From positions 1-36,202 of the forward strand of contig NZ_AJQE01000259.1 of assembly GCF_000261685.1 (NCBI RefSeq): DNA of 36,202 nt, written 5' to 3'. The notes beneath the pieces were generated by a model that had not been told where the DNA came from, did no database searches, and was given only the letters and a program-made list of their open reading frames with translations. This document shows, in pieces, positions 26,546 to 34,275 of this stretch; the stretch's first letter is position 1; every line of letters begins with the position of its first letter. Origin of the DNA: Bradyrhizobium genomosp. I (2014) (GTDB taxonomy: Bacteria > Pseudomonadota > Alphaproteobacteria > Rhizobiales > Xanthobacteraceae). Made by a program: the position numbers and the translations under genes.

Positions 26546-27940
26546 ATGATGTCCTCTTACCGATCGGCTGCCTGCCTCCTTGCCGCGCTGCTTTCGACGA
26601 GTGTCCTCTCGGACGGCGCCGCCCTCGCCCAGACCACGGTGACATCGGCCCCACCCGCAAGCTTCACGCTCCACAACGGCATGCAGGTCGTGGTGATCCC
26701 CGATCACCGCACCCCCGTGGTCACCGAGATGATCTGGTACAAGGTCGGCTCGGCCGACGAGACGCCGGGCAAGTCCGGCCTCGCCCATTTCCTCGAGCAC
26801 CTGATGTTCAAGGGCACCTCGAAGCATCCGGCCGGAGAGTTCTCCCAGACCGTGCTTCGCGTCGGCGGCAACGAGAACGCCTCCACCTCGGTCGACTACA
26901 CCAACTATTACCAGCGCGTGCCGAAAGAGAAGCTGCCGACCATGATGGAGTTCGAGGCCGACCGCATGACGGGCCTCGTCCTCAAGGACGAGAACGTGCT
27001 GCCCGAGCGGGATGTCGTGCTCGAAGAGTACAACATGCGCGTCGCCAACAATCCGGACGCGCGGCTGAATGAGCAGATCATGGCCGCGCTCTATCTCAAC
27101 CATCCCTATGGGCGTCCGGTGATCGGCTGGCACCAGGAGATCGAAAAGCTCGATCGCGAGGATGCGCTCGCCTTCTATCGCCGCTTTTATGCGCCGAACA
27201 ATGCGATCCTGGTGATCGCCGGCGACGTCGACGCCGCCGAAATCCGCCCGCTGGTCGAGCGCAATTTCGGCTCCATCCCTGCGCAGCCCGCGATCCCGGC
27301 GCGGCGCGTCCGTCCGCAGGAGCCGGAGCCGGCGGCACCGCGCACCGTCACGCTGGCCGACCCGCGCGTCGAGCAGCCGAGCATGCGGCGCTATTATCTG
27401 GTGCCCTCCGCAACCACGGCCGCTGCCGGCGAGAGCGCGGCCCTCGACGTGCTGGCGCAACTGATGGGCAGCGGCAGCAACTCCTATCTCTACCGCGCGC
27501 TGGTCGTCGACAAGCCGCTCGCGGTCTCCGCGAGCGCCAGCTATTCGAGCATCTCGCTCGACCCGACCCAGTTCGCGATCTCGGCCGCGCCGAAGCCCGG
27601 CGTCAGCTTCGCGGAAGTGGAGCAGGCGGTCGACGGTGTCATTGCCGGCGTTGCGCAGAACCCGATCCGGGCCGAGGATCTGGAGCGCGTGAAGACCCAG
27701 CTCATTGCGGAAGCCATCTACGCCCAGGACAACCAGGCGGTGCTGGCGCGCTGGTATGGCGGCGCACTGACCACCGGCCTGTCGATCGAGGACATCAGGA
27801 GCTGGCCCGACCGCATCCGCGCCGTCACCGCCGAGCAGGTCCGCGCCGCTGCGCAGAAATGGCTCGAGAAGAAGCGCTCGGTGACGGGCTATCTGATCAA
27901 GAACACCGCCACCGCCAAGCGCGAGGAGAAGCGTTCGTGA
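26546..27940 (+). CDS. M16 zinc peptidase, catalytic subunit
   Basis: This 464-residue exported protein of the pitrilysin family (M16B) has a signal peptide ending near ALA|QTT. The inverted zinc site HFLEH (H81, E84, H85) and the third ligand E161 in LEEYNMR are complete, so it should be catalytic. The second conserved pair (R/Y) of M16 enzymes is weak in its C-terminal half. That pair is present in the downstream gene, so the two probably form a heterodimer of periplasmic peptidases. ATG 26546 or 26549 are both possible. The stop overlaps the next GTG. Confidence 0.93.
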   Translation: MMSSYRSAACLLAALLSTSVLSDGAALAQTTVTSAPPASFTLHNGMQVVVIPDHRTPVVTEMIWYKVGSADETPGKSGLAHFLEHLMFKGTSKHPAGEFSQTVLRVGGNENASTSVDYTNYYQRVPKEKLPTMMEFEADRMTGLVLKDENVLPERDVVLEEYNMRVANNPDARLNEQIMAALYLNHPYGRPVIGWHQEIEKLDREDALAFYRRFYAPNNAILVIAGDVDAAEIRPLVERNFGSIPAQPAIPARRVRPQEPEPAAPRTVTLADPRVEQPSMRRYYLVPSATTAAAGESAALDVLAQLMGSGSNSYLYRALVVDKPLAVSASASYSSISLDPTQFAISAAPKPGVSFAEVEQAVDGVIAGVAQNPIRAEDLERVKTQLIAEAIYAQDNQAVLARWYGGALTTGLSIEDIRSWPDRIRAVTAEQVRAAAQKWLEKKRSVTGYLIKNTATAKREEKRS

Positions 27941-29346
27941 CCTATCCCCTTCTTCGCGCAAGACACTTCCCCCGCAAAAGACACTTCCCACGCACAAGAC
28001 ACTTCGCGCTGTCCTTCGTCACCGGCGCGGCGCTCGCGCTGGCGGCTGTCTCGCCGTCGCAGGCCGCCGCGAAAATCCAGCACCTGATCTCGCCGGGAGG
28101 CATCGAGGCCTGGTTCGTGCAGGACGCAACCGTGCCGCTGATCGCGATGGAATATTCTTTCGCCGGCGGCTCGGCGCAGGATCCCAAGGACAAGCCGGGC
28201 GTCGCCAACCTGGTCGGCGACCTCCTCGACGAAGGCTCCGGCGATCTCGATTCCAAGACGTTTCATGAACGGCTCGACCGCCGCGCCATCGAGCTCTCCT
28301 TCAATGCCACGCGCGACACGTTTCGCGGCAGCCTGCGCATGCTGCGCGACAACAAGGACGAAGCCTTCGATCTGCTCAGGAGTGCGCTGACCTCGCCGCA
28401 TTTCGATCCCGTCGACGTCGAGCGCATCCGCTCGCAAGTCATCTCGGGCCTGCGCCGCGAGACCACCAATCCGACCTCGCTGGCGAGCCGCAAGTTCCTG
28501 GAAGTCGCCTTCGGCGGGCATCCTTACGGCCGGCAGACCAACGGCAACCTCGACAGCGTGCCGACCATCACAGTCGCCGATATGAGGGATTATGTCGGCC
28601 GCGTCCTCGCCAAGGATGGGCTGAAGATCGCGGTCGTCGGCGATGTCGATCCGGCAACCCTGGGCAAGCTGCTCGACCACACGTTCGGTAGCCTGCCCGC
28701 CAAGGCCAATCTGACGCCAGTGCCCGACATCGAGGCGACAAAGCCGCCGCAACGCACCTTCGTGACGCTCGACGTGCCGCAGACCGTGATCACCTTCGGC
28801 GGCCCCGGCGTGAAACGCAGCGATCCGAGTTTCATGGCGGCCTATGTCGTCAACCACATCCTCGGCGGCGCCGGCTTGGCCTCCCGGCTCTATCGCGAGG
28901 TGCGCGAGAAGCGTGGGCTGGCCTATTCGGTGTTCGAATCGCTGCTCTGGATGGAGCATTCGGCGCTCTTCGTCGGCAATACCGGCACCCGCGCCGACCG
29001 CGCCGGCGACACCATCGATGCGATCGAGAGGGAGGTGCGCCGCATCGCCGAGGAAGGCCCGACGCAGAAGGAGCTCGACGAGGCCAAGGCCTACCTCAAG
29101 GGCTCGCAGATGCTGGCGCTCGACACCTCCTCCAAGCTGGCGCAGGCGCTGCTGCAGTATCAGCAGGACAAGCTGCCGATCGACTACATCGAGAAGCGCA
29201 ACGCCATCGTCGACGCCGTGACGCTGGACGACGCCAAGGCGGCCGCCAGGCGCCTCTGGGGCCAGGGGCTGTTGACCGTCGTCGTGGGCCGCGCGCCGCA
29301 GGCCGCCGCGCAACCGGCGGCTGCGACGCCAACAAAGTCGAACTGA
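27937..29346 (+). CDS. M16 peptidase-like protein, non-catalytic subunit
   Basis: This 469-residue member of the same family lacks HxxEH; the matching stretch reads GVANLVGDLLDEG. It does carry the R/Y motif region GAGLASRLYREVREKRGLAYSVFE that completes substrate binding in M16B heterodimers. It starts with GTG at 27937, overlapping the upstream stop by three bases (GTGA), so translation is coupled. The signal peptide is unusual: its basic n-region consists of three RHFPR/RHFA repeats from an 18-bp tandem duplication, followed by a hydrophobic core ending SQA|AAK. A terminator hairpin follows. Confidence 0.9.
   Translation: MTYPLLRARHFPRKRHFPRTRHFALSFVTGAALALAAVSPSQAAAKIQHLISPGGIEAWFVQDATVPLIAMEYSFAGGSAQDPKDKPGVANLVGDLLDEGSGDLDSKTFHERLDRRAIELSFNATRDTFRGSLRMLRDNKDEAFDLLRSALTSPHFDPVDVERIRSQVISGLRRETTNPTSLASRKFLEVAFGGHPYGRQTNGNLDSVPTITVADMRDYVGRVLAKDGLKIAVVGDVDPATLGKLLDHTFGSLPAKANLTPVPDIEATKPPQRTFVTLDVPQTVITFGGPGVKRSDPSFMAAYVVNHILGGAGLASRLYREVREKRGLAYSVFESLLWMEHSALFVGNTGTRADRAGDTIDAIEREVRRIAEEGPTQKELDEAKAYLKGSQMLALDTSSKLAQALLQYQQDKLPIDYIEKRNAIVDAVTLDDAKAAARRLWGQGLLTVVVGRAPQAAAQPAAATPTKSN
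27960..28005 (+). repeat. In-frame 18-bp tandem repeat in the signal peptide
   Basis: AAGACACTTCCC(C/A)CGCA(A/C) begins at 27960, 27978 and 27996 (the third is partial, ending at the 12-base level). It encodes repeated RHFPR units in the n-region of the M16-like protein. The period of 18 keeps the frame. Copy number could vary between strains. Confidence 0.85.
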
Positions 29347-29368
29347 TCTCTTCTCCATACGCTTCCCG

Positions 29369-29393
29369 AATGGCCGGGCTCTCCCCGGCCATT
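29369..29393 (+). terminator. Terminator hairpin after the M16 pair
   Basis: AATGGCCGGG (29369-29378) and CCCGGCCATT (29384-29393) form a perfect 10-bp stem with a CTCTC loop, 22 bases past the stop. A weak T-rich tail (TTTGCGTTT) follows. It likely ends the ileS-lspA-M16 transcript. Confidence 0.7.
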
Positions 29394-29464
29394 TGCGTTT
29401 GCATGAGCACCATTGCCGAACCTGGACGTCCGCGATATGTCCGGACACCACGGATGGTGCCCAC

Positions 29465-29881
29465 ATGCTGCGGATATCCCGCGATCTCGTTATCGACGAG
29501 GACGACATCGAAATCGGTTTTGTCCGCGCCTCCGGCCCGGGCGGGCAGAACGTCAACAAGGTCGCGACCTCGGCACAACTGCGCTTCGACACCCGCAAGC
29601 TGACCTTGCCGGAGGACGCGGCCCTGCGCCTTGCGCGCCTCGCCGGCCAGCGCATGACCAAGGACGGCGTCATCGTGATCCAGGCGCAGCGCTTCCGCAC
29701 CCAGGAGCGCAACCGCCAGGACGCCATCGACCGTCTCACGGAGATGCTGCGCGAGGCGATGATCAGGCCGACGCCTCGCCGAGCGACGCGGCCGACCTAC
29801 GCCTCCAAGCAGCGCCGGCTCGAGGGCAAGAAGCGCCGCAGTGACGTCAAGGCCGGACGCGGCCGCAGCTTCGACGACTAA
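29465..29881 (+). CDS. arfB: Alternative ribosome rescue factor B (peptidyl-tRNA hydrolase)
   Basis: ArfB (YaeJ) frees ribosomes stalled at mRNA ends by hydrolysing peptidyl-tRNA. The 138-residue product has the catalytic loop ASGPGGQNVNKVAT with the GGQ motif near residue 27. The C-terminal tail is strongly basic (SKQRRLEGKKRRSDVKAGRGR), which enters the empty mRNA channel. The ATG at 29465 fits the family start. The open frame upstream to 29393 is not similar. It lies alone between two hairpins and converges with a small exported gene. Confidence 0.95.
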   Translation: MLRISRDLVIDEDDIEIGFVRASGPGGQNVNKVATSAQLRFDTRKLTLPEDAALRLARLAGQRMTKDGVIVIQAQRFRTQERNRQDAIDRLTEMLREAMIRPTPRRATRPTYASKQRRLEGKKRRSDVKAGRGRSFDD

Positions 29882-29895
29882 CTGGCGCGGCAAGA

Positions 29896-29922
29896 AACTC
29901 CGGCCGCAAGGCGACCGGAGTT
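29896..29922. terminator. Hairpin between convergent arfB and small exported gene
   Basis: AACTCCGG (29896-29903) pairs with CCGGAGTT (29915-29922) around an 11-base loop. It lies 15 bases past arfB and 22 from the stop of the facing gene, so it may act for both directions. The T tract is weak on either side. Confidence 0.55.
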
Positions 29923-29943
29923 GTGCCGGTTTACCCGCCTGGA

Positions 29944-30249
29944 CTAGTAACGCTTGGACGGGGCTGCGCCGCCCGTCGTGGAATCGTTGGCCGTTCCCTT
30001 GTGCCCAGCGCTACCCGTGGTGCCGACCGTGCCCCTGGTGCCCTTTGTCGACTTCATGCCGGTCTTTTCGCCCGCGGCGCCCGGCTGGGCATTCATCTCG
30101 TCATCGCCGCTACCCATCGTGCTGCCTTGCATGGGTTTGCTTTGCACCGTGCCGCCTGTCTTGGCGGGTGGCGCGCCTTGCGCGAGAACGGGCGTCGCAA
30201 CGAGAGCCGACAGGGCGCATGCGAACATCGAGGTCTTCACCAACTTCAT
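29944..30249 (-). CDS. Small exported low-complexity protein
   Basis: The 101-residue product has a signal peptide (MKLVKTSMFACALSALVATPVLA, cleavage about residue 23). The mature part is glycine-, threonine-, serine- and lysine-rich (KGTRGTVGTTGSAGHKGT), with no cysteine or recognised domain. AGGAGA lies six bases upstream of the ATG at 30249; a longer open frame to 30420 lacks such a site. It is probably a periplasmic, disordered protein, perhaps stress related, but this is only a guess from composition. Confidence 0.68.
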   Translation of the reverse strand: MKLVKTSMFACALSALVATPVLAQGAPPAKTGGTVQSKPMQGSTMGSGDDEMNAQPGAAGEKTGMKSTKGTRGTVGTTGSAGHKGTANDSTTGGAAPSKRY

Positions 30250-30537
30250 CCATTTCTCCTGGATCTTTCGCAATGAACGGCTCGGCAGCTCCCGCGCCAC
30301 CCTCTGCACCGGACCATTGCATCGCGTAGAGAGTCCAAGTGGCGCGACCATCATGCAATGCGCATGGTGTGGTGATCGTTTAGGGATTTGACGGCGGTTT
30401 CGCGGAATTGTGCTCCGCATATAAGGCGGTGCAGAACATCACACGGCCGCAGACATCTCCGCACGCCGCGAAACAGCCCGCTACTACCACCGCATCTGCG
30501 ACGCCGACTAGAGTTTGCACACGCTGGATTGACGTGG

Positions 30538-30942
30538 ATGGGCGAGCTCTTGGTGATGCGCACGATCGTGCTGGGATTGTGCACCGCGATGGTGCTGATG
30601 GTGCGAGGCGCCGACGCGCAGATGCTATTGCCGGCGGCGAGGCCCCTGGATGGCGCGACGCTGTTCAAGCAGCAATGCGCGGTGTGCCACACGTTAGGTC
30701 CGTCGGAACCGATGCGGCAAGGCCCGCCACTGGTGAAGATCGTCGGCCGCCCCGCCGGCAAGGTCGACGACTTCAAATATTCAGAGGCGCTGTCGAAGGC
30801 GGACTTCGCCTGGGACGAGACCAGGTTAGATGCCTGGCTGGCCAATCCGCAAGCCGTCATTCCCGGCGTGACCATGGTTTACCGGCAGGCCAAACCGGAG
30901 ACCCGCGCCGCCATCATCACTTATCTGAAGGAACAGAACTGA
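30538..30942 (+). CDS. Class I monohaem cytochrome c
   Basis: This 134-residue periplasmic electron carrier has a signal peptide (about residues 7-27) and a haem site CAVCH (C47, C50, H51). The likely axial methionine M113 is in VIPGVTMVYR. The rest (KIVGRPAGKV, FKYSEAL, LDAWLANPQAVIPG) matches the cytochrome c2/c550 type. Starts at 30538 and 30556 both fit; the second gives a cleaner signal peptide. The stop is directly followed by the ATG of the VOC gene. The next genes encode a dehydrogenase, so this cytochrome may take its electrons. Confidence 0.92.
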   Translation: MGELLVMRTIVLGLCTAMVLMVRGADAQMLLPAARPLDGATLFKQQCAVCHTLGPSEPMRQGPPLVKIVGRPAGKVDDFKYSEALSKADFAWDETRLDAWLANPQAVIPGVTMVYRQAKPETRAAIITYLKEQN

Positions 30943-31338
30943 ATGGCAAAGCCCGTCCATTCCATGATCCGCGTGCTCGACGAGGCGCGCGCGCTCGACT
31001 TCTACAGGCGCGCCTTCGGCCTGGAGGTCACCGACCATCTGAAGTTCGCGGACTTTGCCCTGATCTATCTGCGTCACCCCTCCTCACCTTTCGAAGTCGA
31101 GCTGACGGTGAATTTCGATCGCAAGGAGCCGTACACGCTCGGCGACGGCTACGGCCATCTCGCCGTGGTGGTCGAGGATCTCGACGCCGAACACGCCCGC
31201 TTCGAGCGCGAGAAGCTCGCACCGGGGCCCTTACGTGACTTCAAGCACGACGGCAAAACGCTGGCGCGCTTCTTCTTCGTCAGCGACCCCGACGGCTACA
31301 AGATCGAGGTGATCCAGCGAGGCGGACGTTTCGGCTGA
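30943..31338 (+). CDS. VOC-family protein, glyoxalase I-like
   Basis: This 131-residue cytoplasmic protein has two betaalphabetabetabeta modules. The metal ligands line up with those of E. coli glyoxalase I: H6, E53 (FEVELT), H72 (YGHLAVVV) and E122 (KIEVI). The enzyme would convert the glutathione-methylglyoxal hemithioacetal, although other VOC reactions are possible. The ATG follows the cytochrome stop with no gap, which ties it to that gene. Two dehydrogenase subunit genes follow after 44 bases. Confidence 0.85.
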   Translation: MAKPVHSMIRVLDEARALDFYRRAFGLEVTDHLKFADFALIYLRHPSSPFEVELTVNFDRKEPYTLGDGYGHLAVVVEDLDAEHARFEREKLAPGPLRDFKHDGKTLARFFFVSDPDGYKIEVIQRGGRFG

Positions 31339-31382
31339 TCAATCGCCAAAATCCAAACCATAAAAATCCACGGAGGAATGCC

Positions 31383-31931
31383 ATGAGAGAAATCGATCGT
31401 CGAAGCAAGCACAGCCGCCGTGTCTTTCTCAAGGGCGCGGCGACCGCCGTGCCCGTCGTCGCTGTCGCGACCAGCGTCTCCGTCCGCCTCGATGACGCCT
31501 GGGCCGAGGATGCCAGCGCGCTCTCGCCGGCGACGATGAAGACGCTGCTGAAGATCGCGCGCGACATCTATCCGCACGACGTGCTCGGCGACAGCTACTA
31601 CGTCACTGCGATCAAGCCGTGGGACGGCAAGGCGGCGAAGGATCCCGCCGTCAAATCACTGATCAGCGACGGCGTCACGCGCCTCGATCAGAACGCGCGC
31701 GACCGCCACAAGGTTGGTTACGCCGAAGTGCCATGGGAAGCCGACCGCGTCGTGCTCCTGAAGGAGATCGAGGGAAGCGACTTCTTCCAGAAGGTGCGCG
31801 GCGATCTCGTCGTCTCGCTCTACAACCAGAAAGAGATCTGGCCGCGGTTCGGCTACGAGGGCTCCTCGGCCGAGCACGGCGGCTACATCAACCGTGGCTT
31901 CGCCGACATCGACTGGCTGCCGAAGGCCTAG
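31383..31931 (+). CDS. Small (gamma-type) subunit of GMC dehydrogenase, Tat-exported
   Basis: The 182-residue product has a twin-arginine signal SRRVFLKG (R12, R13) and hydrophobic core. The domain resembles gluconate 2-dehydrogenase subunit 3, with LLKIARDIYPHD and YNQKEIWPRFGYEG. In FAD-dependent glucose and gluconate dehydrogenases this subunit carries the partner across the membrane by the Tat pathway and stabilises it. The ATG at 31383 has GGAGGA five bases upstream. The catalytic gene follows after 31 bases and lacks its own signal peptide, which agrees with hitch-hiking. Confidence 0.88.
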   Translation: MREIDRRSKHSRRVFLKGAATAVPVVAVATSVSVRLDDAWAEDASALSPATMKTLLKIARDIYPHDVLGDSYYVTAIKPWDGKAAKDPAVKSLISDGVTRLDQNARDRHKVGYAEVPWEADRVVLLKEIEGSDFFQKVRGDLVVSLYNQKEIWPRFGYEGSSAEHGGYINRGFADIDWLPKA

Positions 31932-31962
31932 ATCGCCACCGTAACGGTTCAGGAGAACGCAT

Positions 31963-33531
31963 ATGGCCAAATTCGATCTGAACGACTCCAGCGTTGTGGT
32001 GATCGTCGGCTCCGGTGCCGGTGGCGGCACGCTGGGCAACGAGCTCGCGCAGAAGGGCGTCAAGGTGGTCATTCTCGAAGCGGGTCCGCGCATCGAGAAC
32101 CACGACTTCATCAACGACGAATGGGAGAGTTTTTCCCAGCTTGCCTGGACCGATGCGCGCACCACGTCGGGCACATGGCGCGTCGCCAAGGATTTCTCCG
32201 GTCTTCCCGCCTGGATCGTCAAGGCGGTCGGCGGCTCGACCGTGCATTGGGCCGGCGCCTCGCTGCGTTTCGACGACCACGAGTTCAGGGTGAAGAGCAC
32301 TTACGGCAACATTCCCGGCGCGAATCTCCTGGACTGGCCGGTCACGCTCGCGGAGATGGAGCCGTGGTACGCCAAGGCCGAGAACAAGATGGGCGTGACC
32401 CGCACCAACGGCATTCCCGGGCTTCCCGGTAACAATAACTTCAAGGTGCTGGAGGCCGGCGCGAAGAAGCTCGGCTACAAGACCGTGCACACCGGCAACA
32501 TGGCGATCAACAGCCAGCCCCGCGACGGGCGCGGTTCCTGCCAGCAGATCGGGTTCTGCTTCCAGGGCTGCAAATCCGGCGCGAAATGGTCGACGCTCTA
32601 CACCGAGATCCCCAAGGGCGAGGCGACCGGCAATCTCGAGGTGCGGCCGAGCAGCATGGCGATCAAGATCGAGCACGACGCCAGCGGCAAGGTCACCGGT
32701 GTCGTCTACGCCGACGCGACCGGCGCGATGCAGCGCCAGAAGGCGCGCATCGTGGCCGTGGCCGGCAATTCGATCGAAAGCCCGCGGCTGCTGCTCAACA
32801 GCGCCTCGACCATGTTCCCCGACGGCCTGGCCAATTCATCGGGACAGGTCGGCCGCAACTACATGCGGCACATGACCGGCAGCGTCTACGCGGTGTTCGA
32901 GAAATCGGTGCACATGTATCGCGGCACCACCATGGCCGGCATCATCCGCGACGAGGCGGCCAACAATCCGAAACGCGGCTTCGTCGGCGGCTATGAGATG
33001 GAGACGCTGTCGATCGGACTTCCGTTCATGGCGGCGTTCCTCAACCCCGGCGCCTGGGGACGCTCGTTCACGTCAGCACTCGACGGCTATCCGCGGATGG
33101 CCGGCATGTGGCTGGTCGGCGAGGACATGCCGCAGGAAACCAACCGTATCACGCTTGATCCGGTCGTGAAGGACAAGTTCGGCCAGCCGGTCGCGAGCGT
33201 GCATTTCGACGATCATCCCAATGACATCGCGATGCGCGCCCATGCTTACAAGCAGGGCGCGGCCGTCTACGACGCCGTCGGCGCCACCGTGACCTATCCG
33301 ACGCCGCCCTATCCGAGCACGCACAATCTCGGAACCAACAGGATGAGCGAGAAGCCGCGCGACGGCGTGGTCAACAAGTTCGGGCAGAGCCACGACGTCA
33401 AGAACCTGTTCGTCTCCGACGGCAGCCAGTTCACCAGCGGCGCGGCCTGCAATCCGACGCTGACCATCGTCGCGCTCGCAATCCGGCAGGCGGACTACAT
33501 TGCAGGTGCGATGCAGAAGAAGGAGATTTGA
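31963..33531 (+). CDS. GMC-family FAD oxidoreductase with 3Fe-4S-type cysteines
   Basis: This 522-residue catalytic subunit has the FAD site VVIVGSGAGGGTLG near residue 14 and VGGSTVHWAGASLRF. The C-terminal catalytic pair is H454 (THNLGTNRMS) and N497 (ACNPTLTIVALA). C193-x5-C199-x3-C203 (in CQQIGFCFQGCKSG) matches the cluster-binding spacing of the FAD-glucose dehydrogenase alpha subunit. That suggests an Fe-S cluster passes electrons on. There is no signal peptide, so export is with the Tat subunit. It probably oxidises a sugar, sugar acid or alcohol in the periplasm; the substrate is not readable. AGGAGA lies seven bases upstream of the ATG. Confidence 0.93.
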   Translation: MAKFDLNDSSVVVIVGSGAGGGTLGNELAQKGVKVVILEAGPRIENHDFINDEWESFSQLAWTDARTTSGTWRVAKDFSGLPAWIVKAVGGSTVHWAGASLRFDDHEFRVKSTYGNIPGANLLDWPVTLAEMEPWYAKAENKMGVTRTNGIPGLPGNNNFKVLEAGAKKLGYKTVHTGNMAINSQPRDGRGSCQQIGFCFQGCKSGAKWSTLYTEIPKGEATGNLEVRPSSMAIKIEHDASGKVTGVVYADATGAMQRQKARIVAVAGNSIESPRLLLNSASTMFPDGLANSSGQVGRNYMRHMTGSVYAVFEKSVHMYRGTTMAGIIRDEAANNPKRGFVGGYEMETLSIGLPFMAAFLNPGAWGRSFTSALDGYPRMAGMWLVGEDMPQETNRITLDPVVKDKFGQPVASVHFDDHPNDIAMRAHAYKQGAAVYDAVGATVTYPTPPYPSTHNLGTNRMSEKPRDGVVNKFGQSHDVKNLFVSDGSQFTSGAACNPTLTIVALAIRQADYIAGAMQKKEI

Positions 33532-33546
33532 GGCCGGGCGCCCTCC

Positions 33547-33614
33547 CCGTCATTGGAATCCCTCCGCAGCGACAGCCCGGATTGCTTCGTCGCAGGGGCT
33601 CCTCGCAATGACGG
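33547..33614. repeat. Intergenic palindrome, CCGTCATTG family
   Basis: Outer arms CCGTCATTG (33547-33555) and CAATGACGG (33606-33614) are exact complements. Inside, GCGAC/GTCGC (33569-33593) and AGCCC/GGGCT (33574-33600) also pair, as alternative folds. It resembles a dispersed Bradyrhizobium intergenic unit as I recall. It follows the GMC gene. Confidence 0.75.
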
Positions 33615-33628
33615 CGGAGCCGGCGTCC

Positions 33629-33712
33629 TAGCCCGGATGGAGCGGGAGCATAATCCGAGGCCGTCGGCGCGCGCGGCGCGATCCCGGATTGCGCTGCGCT
33701 CCATCCGGGCTA
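33629..33712. repeat. Intergenic palindrome with exact 16-bp arms
   Basis: TAGCCCGGATGGAGCG (33629-33644) and its exact complement CGCTCCATCCGGGCTA (33697-33712) flank a 52-base GC-rich loop. It ends nine bases before the stop of the facing ribbon-helix-helix gene, so it may act as a bidirectional terminator. It is the second repeat type in this one spacer. Confidence 0.8.
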
Positions 33713-33720
33713 CGAACTCG

Positions 33721-34038
33721 TCATTCCGCCGCGTCGAGGATCGGCGCCACCGCGCCCTCGAACTCGGGCACCGGCATCATGCTCCTGGACCGGTAGATCA
33801 GGCAGGAGCAACGCAGCAGCGAGGCGAAATTGTTGACCTCGCCATGATGGTCGAGCACTTCGTTGTAGAGCGTGGTCAGGAACTTGCCGAGGCTCATGCT
33901 CTCCTTGGCCGCGATCTCCTCCAGCGTGTCCCAGAACGCCATTTCCAGCCGGATCGAGGTGCAGTGCCCACCGATCCGCAAAGACCGGGTCTGGGATTCG
34001 TAGTCGCGTTGGGGCTGATGCGCGAAGAGATGGCACAT
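33721..34038 (-). CDS. Ribbon-helix-helix (RHH_4) protein
   Basis: This 105-residue small protein of the RHH_4 group is found mainly in alphaproteobacteria. The core SLRIGGHCTSIRLEMAFWDTL followed by LEEIAAKESMSLGKFLTTLYNEV is typical: a short beta-strand then two helices. Such proteins bind DNA as dimers, but the targets here are unknown. The ATG at 34038 has GGAGG six bases upstream. No toxin gene is adjacent, so an antitoxin role is not supported. Confidence 0.82.
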   Translation of the reverse strand: MCHLFAHQPQRDYESQTRSLRIGGHCTSIRLEMAFWDTLEEIAAKESMSLGKFLTTLYNEVLDHHGEVNNFASLLRCSCLIYRSRSMMPVPEFEGAVAPILDAAE

Positions 34039-34275
34039 GGCGTCCTCCCGTCCTGTTGCCGCTTTTTCACGATGCTACACCGCAGCCCGGCCCCCCACAA
34101 TCAGAACGGTCACCGGAAGCCGCGTCATCCGGGTTGTGCGGTTTTCTCGAACGCCCAATGTCTTCAATGTGATAGACACCGCTCTTCCCCAGCCCGCCAC
34201 GTCCCTGTTGCCCAACGCATGCTTTTGACGCAACACGGCCTAGAATAGCGCCGTCAGCGAATCCAGATCGAGCCC

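Noticed and set aside
27889..29739. Minus-strand frame of 616 residues opposite the second M16 gene and arfB
   Set aside because: It spans two well-supported genes on the other strand and has no recognisable domain.
33721..34038. Toxin-antitoxin module based on the ribbon-helix-helix protein
   Set aside because: No small toxin gene overlaps or adjoins it; the protein is of the RHH_4 type found alone in alphaproteobacteria.
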